DNA from: Dehalococcoidia bacterium
Lineage (GTDB): Bacteria; Chloroflexota; Dehalococcoidia; UBA2979
DNA length: 6,665 nucleotides
NCBI GenBank assembly: GCA_030745285.1
Contig: JASLOV010000131.1
Coordinates: 1 to 6,665, forward strand
Direction: 5' to 3'
Shown here: positions 1 to 6,152 of the stretch, one piece after another
Layout of the letters: each line of letters opens with the position of its first letter
Numbering within the stretch: position 1 is the stretch's first letter
Notes under the pieces: generated by a model
Seen by the model: the letters and a program-made list of their open reading frames with translations, nothing else
Told to the model about the DNA's origin: nothing
Database searches by the model: none
Program-made: the position numbers and the translations under genes

Positions 1-9
1 CACGCTGAT

Positions 10-2271
10 ATGACAACCCTCGACGACTTACTCGAACGAATTCGCACGCGTGTCGACCACCCCGCGACGGTGGCCGAACTGCAGCAGGCCCTCCGCATTC
101 CACGCGACCAGCGGCCGGCCTTCCAGCGGCGCCTCAAGGCGCTCGTCGCTTCGGGCGCCATGGTGCGGATCCGGGGCAATCGCTACGGTCTGCCCGACAA
201 GATGAATCTGGTCGTGGGCCGAGTGCAGACCAATCCACGCGGGTTCGGGTTCGTGACCCCCGAGGCGGCGACCGGCGCGGACGGGGACATCTACATCGCC
301 GGCGCCAACCTCAATCAGGCGATGCACGGCGACCGGGTCGTCACCCGGCTGGAGCGCCGCGGACAGGGTGGTCGGGCCGAGGGGCGCATCGTCCGGATTC
401 TCGAGCGCCGGGCCGCGACACTGGTCGGCCGGTACGACACCGATGAGTCCGGCCTCGGGTTCGTCGTGCCGTTCGACCGCCGGATCATCATGGACGTCCA
501 CGTCCCGGCGAAGGAGCGCGGCACGGCCGCGCGGGGCGACATCGTCGTCGTCGAACTCACGCGTTGGCCCACCGCGACGAGGAATCCCGTCGGCCGTGTC
601 ACGGAAGTCCTCGGCGATATGGACGCACCCGGCGTCGACATCGAGATCATCCTGCGCAAACACGGGATTCCAGACGAGCACGGCGCAGGGGCGGTTCGAG
701 AAGCCGAACAACTTGGCGCCGAGGTGCGCGACCGCGATCGCCGGGGGCGGACCGACTTTCGTGCGCTGACCACGGTGACGATCGACGGCGAGCACGCCCG
801 TGACTTCGATGACGCGATCACGCTCGAACGGCTGCCGAACGGGCACTACTGGCTCGGCGTGCACATTGCCGATGTCTCGCACTACGTGCGGCCCGGTAGT
901 GAGTTGGATCGCGAGGCTCGCGAGCGGGGCACGTCGGTCTATTTCCCGGAGCGGGCGGTGCATATGTTTCCTTCCGCGCTCTCGACCGGGCTCTGCAGCC
1001 TCAATCCCCATGTGGACCGGCTCGTGCAATCGTGTCTGATGGAGGTCACGGACCGAGGCGAGGTGGTGCGGCACGAGCTGCACGACGGCATCATCCACAG
1101 CGATGCGCGAATGACCTATACCGAGGTGTCGGCGATCGTCGCCGAGCGCGACGCCGCCACGCGGGAGCGGTTCGCCGAGCTGGTTCCACTGTTCGAGTTG
1201 ATGCACGAACTGTTCGAGGTGTTGGCCCGCCGTCGCCGCCGCCGTGGCTCGATCGACTTCGATTTGAAGGAACCCGAGATCGTTCTCGACGACGCCGGGC
1301 TGGTCGCCGCCATTACGGCGGCCGAGCGCCACGTCGCGCACCGCATCATCGAGGAGTTCATGCTGTTGGCGAACGAGGTCGTGGCGGAGCACCTCGATGC
1401 GGCGGAGATGCCGGCGCTCTACCGGGTACACGACCCACCCGATCTGACGAAGGTCGCCGAGTTCGAGGAGTTCATCACGACCTTGGGCTACAGCCTTGCG
1501 GTACCCGAAGGGCGCGTGACCCCGAAGCATTTTCAGCGGCTGGTCGGGCGGATTCGAGGCACGCCGGAGGAAAAGCCGATCGCGTTCCTCATGCTACGCA
1601 CGATGCAGAAGGCGCGGTACGACCCAGCCTGCATCGGCCACTTTGGCCTGGCCGCGTCGAGCTACACCCATTTCACCTCGCCCATCCGGCGGTATCCCGA
1701 CCTCGTTGTCCACCGGGCGCTACGGCGCCTGCGAGCTGGGAAGCTGCCGGCCGCGAGACGCCGAGAACTGTCCGAGGCCTTGCCCGAGCTTGCGACCGGG
1801 ACCTCCGAGTTGGAGCGACGGGCCGAAGAGGCCGAGCGCGAGCTGATGCAGTGGAAGAAGGTCAGGTTCATGGCCGACAAGGTCGGCGATGAATTCGAGG
1901 GCTACGTCATCGGCGTCACGTCGTTCGGGTTGTTCGTGGAACTGGTCGAGCACTTCGTCGAGGGGCTGGTGCACATTTCGAGCATGGCCGACGACTACTA
2001 CCGGTTCGTGGAGCGGGAGCACGTCCTGTTCGGGGAGGCGACCGGGAAGACCTACCGACTCGGGGACCGGGTGCAGGTGCAGGTCGTGCGCGTCGATCCG
2101 GAGCGACGCCAGGTCGATCTGGGCGTCGTCGAGATTCTGGAGGCGGTTCGGGCCTCCGAGCGCAACCGCGGCGCACGCCGCAGCCGCGTGAAGCCGAAGC
2201 GCGAAACGCGAGGGCGTCGCCCGACCCGCGAGCGTCGTCCCGCCCGCGCACGGGGCCGGCGCCGCCGCTGA
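10..2271 (+). CDS. rnr: Ribonuclease R, 3'-to-5' exoribonuclease (RNB/RNase II family)
   Basis: RNase R degrades RNA processively from the 3' end, including structured RNA, and takes part in rRNA and mRNA quality control in the cytoplasm. The 753 residues show the full family architecture. There is an N-terminal winged-helix region (about 1-65), then two cold-shock-like OB domains (about 66-130, with GRVQTNPRGFGFV, and about 137-200, with GRYDTDESGLGFV). The RNB catalytic domain follows (about 247-575), then an S1 domain (about 627-708) and an Arg/Lys-rich tail (716-753). The four metal-binding aspartates are present as D259, D265, D267 and D268 in IDGEHARDFDDA. Y311 (SVYFP) and R560 (TSPIRRYPDL) match the RNA-stacking Tyr and catalytic Arg of the family. 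The ATG at 10 gives a normal N-terminus. However, the three codons upstream are open in the same frame and no ribosome binding site is visible, so a start beyond the window edge is possible. selB follows after 14 bases, suggesting an operon. Confidence 0.97.
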   Translation: MTTLDDLLERIRTRVDHPATVAELQQALRIPRDQRPAFQRRLKALVASGAMVRIRGNRYGLPDKMNLVVGRVQTNPRGFGFVTPEAATGADGDIYIAGANLNQAMHGDRVVTRLERRGQGGRAEGRIVRILERRAATLVGRYDTDESGLGFVVPFDRRIIMDVHVPAKERGTAARGDIVVVELTRWPTATRNPVGRVTEVLGDMDAPGVDIEIILRKHGIPDEHGAGAVREAEQLGAEVRDRDRRGRTDFRALTTVTIDGEHARDFDDAITLERLPNGHYWLGVHIADVSHYVRPGSELDREARERGTSVYFPERAVHMFPSALSTGLCSLNPHVDRLVQSCLMEVTDRGEVVRHELHDGIIHSDARMTYTEVSAIVAERDAATRERFAELVPLFELMHELFEVLARRRRRRGSIDFDLKEPEIVLDDAGLVAAITAAERHVAHRIIEEFMLLANEVVAEHLDAAEMPALYRVHDPPDLTKVAEFEEFITTLGYSLAVPEGRVTPKHFQRLVGRIRGTPEEKPIAFLMLRTMQKARYDPACIGHFGLAASSYTHFTSPIRRYPDLVVHRALRRLRAGKLPAARRRELSEALPELATGTSELERRAEEAERELMQWKKVRFMADKVGDEFEGYVIGVTSFGLFVELVEHFVEGLVHISSMADDYYRFVEREHVLFGEATGKTYRLGDRVQVQVVRVDPERRQVDLGVVEILEAVRASERNRGARRSRVKPKRETRGRRPTRERRPARARGRRRR

Positions 2272-2285
2272 CGTCGGTTGACCCC

Positions 2286-4259
2286 ATGACGACGACGACC
2301 GTCATCGGCACCGCAGGGCACATCGACCACGGCAAGAGCACGCTCGTGCGCGTCCTGACCGGCACCGATCCCGATCGCTTGAAGGAAGAGAAGGATCGCG
2401 GGATCACGATCGACCTGGGTTTCGCGCACTACGCGCAGGCGGACGGCGCCGTGCTGTCGTTCGTGGATGTGCCCGGACACGAGCGATTCGTCAAGAACAT
2501 GCTTGCGGGTGTCAGCGGGATCAATGCGGTCCTCCTCGTCGTCGCGGCCGACGAGTCGGTGATGCCCCAGACGCGCGAGCATTTCGACATCTGCCGGTTG
2601 CTCCACGTGAGTCGGGGCGTCATCGCGCTGACGAAGGCCGATCTGGTCGATGCGGAGACGCTCGAGCTCGCGCGGCTCGAGGTGTCCGAACTGGTCGCCG
2701 AATCCTTCCTGGCCGACGCCCCGATCGTCCCGGTGTCCGCGTCACGCGGCGACGGGCTCGACGCGCTCCGATCCGCGCTGGCCGATGTCACCCGCGACGC
2801 GCCCGGCGAGGGCGCGGCTGGCGCGGCGCGCCTGCCGATCGATCGGGCGTTCTCGATGCGCGGCTTCGGCACCGTGGTCACCGGGACGTTGGCGTCTGGA
2901 CGGATGAGCGTCAACGGCGAGTTGCTGCTGCTGCCGGCCGGGCGCCGCGTGAAGGTGCGCGGGTTGCAGGTGCACGGCGCTAAGCAGGCCCAGGCCGAGG
3001 CGGGCCGCCGGGTGGCGGTGAATCTCGGGGGCGTCGAGCTGGCGGAGGTCAGTCGCGGCGAATCGCTCGTCACGCCCGACTGTTTCGAGACGACCCGTCG
3101 GTTCGACGGCGTGGTCGAACTACTGGGCAGTGCCAAGCCACTTCGGCACGGCGCACGAGTTCGGTTCCACCATGGCACCAGCGAGGTGCTGGGCCGGGTC
3201 GCCGTGTCGGGACCGGTCGCCCCGCCGCCCGACACCAGTTCGGCCGAGCGGCCGGTGACCGACGGCGAGATCACGCCGGGGGGGAGCGCCTACGTGCGGG
3301 TTCGGCTGGAAGCGCCGGCGGTGCTGACGCGCGGTGACCGTTACGTGCTGCGGGCCTACTCGCCCCCGATGACCATCGCCGGTGGCGTCGTGCTCGATCC
3401 ACAGCCGCCGCGCCTTGGCGTACGCACTGCGGGAGGCCGGCGACGGTTCGACCGGCTGAACAGGCCCCTGGAAGCTTCTAGCTTGGACGACCGCCTGCTC
3501 GCCTCGGCGCGGGTCGTCATCGAAGAGCAGGCCGGCCTCGGGCTGGAGGTGTCGGCGCTGGTCCGTCGGCTCGGCGCCTCGCCTGACGCGCTCGATCGCA
3601 TCGTCGCGCGGCTCGAGGCCGACGGTGCGGCCGTGCGGGTCGCGGATCGCCTGGTGGCGCCCGCGGTGCTCGACGACGGCCGCAACCGCTTGCTGGCGTC
3701 GCTCTCGACCTACCATCGCGACCACCCGCTGTCGGAAGGGTTGCCACGTGAGGAGGCGCGTGAGCGCCTCTTCCGGTACGCAGACGCCAGCGTCTTTGAG
3801 CGCGTGCTGGCAGATCTGGTCGCCGCCGATCGGATCGCGGCCCGCGGTCACCTCGCGCTGGCCAGCCACCGCGTATCGCTGTCGGCCGACGAGGAGCGGG
3901 CACGCGACGCGATTGCCGAGGCGGTGCGCCAGGGCGGGCTGGCCCCGCCCGATGCGGCCGCACTGCCGGCGACGGGGGGTGTCGACGCCGCGGTGGGCGA
4001 CCGGGTCGTGAAACTGCTGATCCGCCAGAAGGTTCTCGTGAAGGTGGACGCGCTGGTCTTTCACGTCGAGACGCTGGAGCGCCTGAAGGCCGAGGTGTCG
4101 GCGTTGAAATCGGAGGGTGGTGTCGAGCCGGCCCGGGTCGACGTGGGCACGTTCAAGGAGCGTTACGGCATCACGCGAAAGTACGCTATTCCGCTGCTCG
4201 AGTTTCTGGATCGGGAGCGCGTGACGCGGCGGGTGGGGCAGGGGCGCGTCGTGCTGTGA
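2286..4259 (+). CDS. selB: Selenocysteine-specific translation elongation factor SelB
   Basis: SelB is a GTPase that brings Sec-tRNA(Sec) to the ribosome and binds the SECIS hairpin in selenoprotein mRNA, so that UGA is read as selenocysteine. The 657-residue product has a GTPase domain with G1 GHIDHGKS (11-18), the switch region DRGITIDLGFA (37-47), G3 DVPGH (61-65), G4 TKAD (116-119) and G5 SAS (151-153). EF-Tu-like beta-barrel domains follow (about 180-375), including IDRAFSMRGFGTVVTGT (185-201) and HHGTSEVLGRV (295-305). The C-terminal winged-helix repeats (about 400-657) end in FKERYGITRKYAIPLLEFLD (623-642), which is diagnostic of SelB as opposed to EF-Tu or IF2. The protein is somewhat longer than E. 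coli SelB (614 aa). A Pro/Ser-rich loop at about 310-330 accounts for part of that. No clear Shine-Dalgarno sequence precedes the ATG, which lies 14 bases after the rnr stop, so translation may be coupled to rnr. No selA, selD or tRNA-Sec gene lies in the window. Confidence 0.96.
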   Translation: MTTTTVIGTAGHIDHGKSTLVRVLTGTDPDRLKEEKDRGITIDLGFAHYAQADGAVLSFVDVPGHERFVKNMLAGVSGINAVLLVVAADESVMPQTREHFDICRLLHVSRGVIALTKADLVDAETLELARLEVSELVAESFLADAPIVPVSASRGDGLDALRSALADVTRDAPGEGAAGAARLPIDRAFSMRGFGTVVTGTLASGRMSVNGELLLLPAGRRVKVRGLQVHGAKQAQAEAGRRVAVNLGGVELAEVSRGESLVTPDCFETTRRFDGVVELLGSAKPLRHGARVRFHHGTSEVLGRVAVSGPVAPPPDTSSAERPVTDGEITPGGSAYVRVRLEAPAVLTRGDRYVLRAYSPPMTIAGGVVLDPQPPRLGVRTAGGRRRFDRLNRPLEASSLDDRLLASARVVIEEQAGLGLEVSALVRRLGASPDALDRIVARLEADGAAVRVADRLVAPAVLDDGRNRLLASLSTYHRDHPLSEGLPREEARERLFRYADASVFERVLADLVAADRIAARGHLALASHRVSLSADEERARDAIAEAVRQGGLAPPDAAALPATGGVDAAVGDRVVKLLIRQKVLVKVDALVFHVETLERLKAEVSALKSEGGVEPARVDVGTFKERYGITRKYAIPLLEFLDRERVTRRVGQGRVVL

Positions 4260-4263
4260 CGTA

Positions 4264-4416
4264 CTAGTCTTGCGGGTCGTCGCCTTCGCGCGTTGCGTCG
4301 CGGAAGTTTCTGATGCCCCGTCCGATGCCTCGGCCAAGGGCCGGTAGGCGATTGGCGCCGAAAATCATCAGGACGATCAGCACGATGACCAGCAGTTCGG
4401 CAACGCCAATGCCCAT
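4264..4416 (-). CDS. tatA: Twin-arginine translocase subunit TatA/TatE, very short
   Basis: This 50-codon gene encodes a TatA-type pore subunit of the twin-arginine translocase, which exports folded proteins with twin-Arg signal peptides across the inner membrane. The protein starts MGIGVAELLVIVLIVLMIFG, giving a short N-terminal membrane helix (about 5-20) with a polar Glu at position 7. The hallmark hinge FGANRLPALG (19-28) follows, then an amphipathic helix, GRGIGRGIRNFRDATRE (28-44), and a minimal acidic tail (DDPQD). The start is supported by AAGGGAG on the minus strand (4422-4428) with 5 bases of spacing to the ATG. The stop is TAG at 4266-4264. The gene is convergent with selB, whose stop lies 4 bases away. 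The Glu in the helix and the absence of a neighbouring tatB suggest a TatA serving both the A and B roles, but that is inference. TatC is not in the window. Confidence 0.9.
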   Translation of the reverse strand: MGIGVAELLVIVLIVLMIFGANRLPALGRGIGRGIRNFRDATREGDDPQD

Positions 4417-4455
4417 GGAGACTCCCTTCGCGACGGTTCGATTCTACCCCGGCTT

Positions 4456-4485
4456 TTGCCAATCCACGCGCGGAGGCGGTAAACT
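4456..4485 (+). promoter_or_regulatory. Candidate sigma-70-type promoter for the stress-like gene
   Basis: TTGCCA (4456-4461, 5 of 6 matches to the -35 consensus) is followed after 18 bases by TAAACT (4480-4485, 4 of 6 matches to the -10 consensus). Transcription would start near 4492 and leave a leader of roughly 70 bases before the ATG at 4561. The region lies between the divergent starts of tatA and the stress-like gene, where a promoter is expected. This is a consensus match only, in a GC-rich genome of uncertain phylum. Confidence 0.4.
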
Positions 4486-4560
4486 GCAAGAAAGACGCGG
4501 CGCGCCGGACCGGACCGCTTCGGTGGGTGTCGGCGTGTGCTCGGAGGTCGAGACGGGCTC

Positions 4561-5013
4561 ATGGTAGAAGACGATCGCTACACGGTTGGCGTGTTCGAAG
4601 ATGTCGGCGCGGCGGAGCGTGTGCTGGCCGCCCTCGCGGCGAAAGAGTTTCCCGCTGAGTCGATGAGCGTGGTCGCCTCCGATGCGCCCGCCGTCTCGGC
4701 GCTCCTGGAAAAGACCTTCGGCGACGACGGCGCGACGCTCGACGTGCGCGCCGTCGGGGTGCTCAGGCTGCGGGGATCGATCGTCGACGCGTTGCAGGGG
4801 GGCGAGGGCGCGCTCGCCGCGACAGGCATCGCCGCCACGATGAACCGGGTCGGGTTCCAGGCCCATGACGGCTACATCTTCGAGACGCTGACGAAGCGGG
4901 GCGGCGTGCTCGTCGCCATCCGGAGCGAGCCGCGAGCGGCGGATGCGCTCGCGCTGCTGCATGCCTACGGTGGCGGCAACGCCGCCATCGGCGCGTGGAC
5001 CGGCCGGGTCTGA
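4561..5013 (+). CDS. Hypothetical soluble protein resembling general stress protein 17M/YflT family
   Basis: The product has 150 residues with no signal peptide or clear membrane helix. Its N-terminus, YTVGVFEDVGAAERVLAALA followed by KEFPAESMSVVASD (about 7-40), has the beta-alpha-beta pattern of general stress protein 17M-like domains. Its C-terminus, YIFETLTKRGGVLVAIRSE followed by PRAADALALLHAYG (about 104-136), matches the second conserved half of the same proteins, where a typical form is an EEGVRRGGVLV-like strand followed by a helix. The long glycine-zipper or hydrophobic segment often found between these halves is missing. Instead there is a short stretch with LRLRGSIVDALQGGEGALAA. 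The biochemical function is unknown. ATG 4561 is chosen because GGAGGT lies at 4543-4548, though its spacing of 12 bases is long. A GTG at 4537 would add eight residues with no better support. tonB-like follows 57 bases downstream and could be co-transcribed. Confidence 0.75.
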   Translation: MVEDDRYTVGVFEDVGAAERVLAALAAKEFPAESMSVVASDAPAVSALLEKTFGDDGATLDVRAVGVLRLRGSIVDALQGGEGALAATGIAATMNRVGFQAHDGYIFETLTKRGGVLVAIRSEPRAADALALLHAYGGGNAAIGAWTGRV

Positions 5014-5070
5014 ACGAGTCTGAACACGGCCGTACGCGACCAGAATCCGGAACGTGGCGTCCTAACTGGC

Positions 5071-6054
5071 ATGACGCGGACAGCCGGCATCGGGCAGTGG
5101 AAGGCGTCGGTGACGGTGCGGCTGGCTTCGCTCTGGAAAGCCGTCGTGGTGGCGTTGGCGCCCACCCCCGGTGCGGCGGTGCCCCACACCTCGCTCCGGT
5201 CCGACGACGGACCACCCGTCCCACTCTTCGGTGCCTCCACCCATCCTCAGCGGTTCAGCCGGGCCTTCGGCGTCTCTGTCGGGAGTCACATCGCGATCTT
5301 CGTCATCGCGGGTTTCATCGCCGCGATGCTGGACGCGCGGCGCGAGACTCCGTTCCTGCCAGATCTCAGAAGCTTCGACATCGTCTGGGTCCCGATGGAG
5401 GGGCCTGGCGGCGGCGGTGGTGGCGGCGGCAACGAGATGCCCGAGCCTCCCCGACAAGTCGAGCTGGAAGGGCCCGACGCCACGTCGGTGCCGGTCAGCG
5501 CACCTCCCGAACTGGAGAACCCGGAGGTGGAGGACGAGCCTGACGAACCCGAGCAGGAGATGAACATTCCCGCTCGAACGCTGGCGTCGTCGGCTCAGAC
5601 GCTGCCCGGCGTGATGCAGGGCCTGCCGGTCGCGCAGGCGATGTCACTCTCGCAGGGGCTGGGTGTCGGGGGCGGCGGAGGGACCGGTGAGGGAACGGGC
5701 ATCGGGCCGGGGACCGGCGCGGGCTTGGGGCCCGGTGAAGGCGGCGGGGCCGGCGGGGGCGTCTACCGCCCGGGTGCCGGCATCGTGCTGCCGCGGCCGA
5801 TTCGCGAGGTCAAGCCGCAGTACACCGCCGATGCGATGCGTGCCAAGGTGCAGGGCTCGGTCTGGATCGAGGCGATCGTCACGCCGGAGGGCACGGTCGG
5901 CGAAGTGCGCGTTACGAAGTCGCTCGACCGCGTCTTCGGCCTCGACGAGGAGGCGATGCGGGCAGCGCGTCAGTGGCGGTTCGTGCCGGGAACGCGATTC
6001 GGACAGCCGGTGGCGGTGCTCGTCGTGATCGAGCTGACCTTCACGCTGCGCTGA
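5071..6054 (+). CDS. TonB-family energy transducer with Gly-rich linker
   Basis: TonB proteins carry proton-motive energy from an ExbB/ExbD complex in the inner membrane to outer-membrane receptors. The 327-residue product has a cytoplasmic N-terminus of about 65 residues and one membrane helix (about 66-87, FGVSVGSHIAIFVIAGFIAA). S69 and H73 in that helix have the SxxxH spacing of the functional Ser/His pair in E. coli TonB. The periplasmic linker follows, with eight consecutive Gly (113-120), a Pro/Glu-rich acidic stretch (143-164) and a second Gly-rich stretch (197-230). It ends in a C-terminal TonB domain (about 240-327) carrying PRPIREVKPQYTADAM, GSVWIEAIVTPEGTV and AARQWRFVPGTRFGQPV. 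The ATG at 5071 has no evident ribosome binding site. A GTG at 5110 has GGAAGG (5099-5104) 5 bases upstream and may be the true start, which would remove 13 residues. No exbB, exbD or TonB-dependent receptor is adjacent, so the cognate receptor is unknown. Such orphan TonB_C proteins are common in Acidobacteriota. Confidence 0.9.
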   Translation: MTRTAGIGQWKASVTVRLASLWKAVVVALAPTPGAAVPHTSLRSDDGPPVPLFGASTHPQRFSRAFGVSVGSHIAIFVIAGFIAAMLDARRETPFLPDLRSFDIVWVPMEGPGGGGGGGGNEMPEPPRQVELEGPDATSVPVSAPPELENPEVEDEPDEPEQEMNIPARTLASSAQTLPGVMQGLPVAQAMSLSQGLGVGGGGGTGEGTGIGPGTGAGLGPGEGGGAGGGVYRPGAGIVLPRPIREVKPQYTADAMRAKVQGSVWIEAIVTPEGTVGEVRVTKSLDRVFGLDEEAMRAARQWRFVPGTRFGQPVAVLVVIELTFTLR

Positions 6055-6075
6055 ACGCCGGCGTGCGTCGGAACG

Positions 6076-6113
6076 AGAAAAAGGCCTGACGGGCAATGCC
6101 CGCCAGGCCTCTT
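6076..6113 (-). terminator. Rho-independent terminator of groEL, possibly bidirectional
   Basis: The arms at 6082-6094 and 6098-6110 form a 13-position stem with one A/C mismatch (6089 and 6103) and a 3-base loop. On the minus strand the hairpin is followed directly by T5 (the complement of A5 at 6078-6082), the classical intrinsic terminator layout for transcripts from groEL. On the plus strand the following bases (CTTGTATT) are only mildly T-rich, so it may also stop the tonB-like transcript, but less surely. Confidence 0.85.
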
Positions 6114-6125
6114 GTATTCGTGTGG

Positions 6126-6143
6126 CGCGGGGCTTGCCCCGCG
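6126..6143 (-). other. Second GC-rich hairpin in the groEL 3' untranslated region
   Basis: CGCGGGG (6126-6132) pairs perfectly with CCCCGCG (6137-6143) around a CTTG loop. It lies 9 bases downstream of the groEL stop codon and before the main terminator. It has no T tract on either strand, so it may help stabilise the 3' end of the groEL mRNA or slow the polymerase, rather than terminate by itself. The structure is seen in the sequence; the role is inferred. Confidence 0.5.
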
Positions 6144-6152
6144 ATCCCGTCT

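Noticed and set aside
28..1530. A 500-codon open frame on the minus strand opposite rnr
   Set aside because: It lies wholly antisense to a clear RNase R. Its composition (rich in His, Arg, Gln and Asp) is what the complement of GC-rich coding DNA gives, and I recognise no domain.
4257..4266. Possible UGA readthrough (selenocysteine) at the selB stop or other UGA stops
   Set aside because: The proteins end at their normal family C-termini and no SECIS-like hairpin follows any of the four UGA stops. In-frame sequence beyond them shows no conserved extension.
4250..4275. Terminator between the convergent selB and tatA ends
   Set aside because: I see only a weak imperfect palindrome around GTACTAG, with no stable GC stem and no T tract on either strand.
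3120..4337. A 405-codon open frame on the minus strand opposite selB
   Set aside because: It is antisense to the conserved SelB sequence, has no recognisable motif and would overlap tatA in another frame.
4313..4567. An 84-codon plus-strand open frame across tatA and the intergenic region
   Set aside because: It is antisense to the well-supported tatA, has no ribosome binding site that stands out, and shows low-complexity Pro/Arg/Thr content.
5008..5025. Direct repeat GTCTGAAC (5008-5015 and 5018-5025) at the end of the stress-like gene
   Set aside because: It is eight bases, occurs only twice and partly lies within the coding sequence. It is probably chance, with no palindrome or partner copy nearby.
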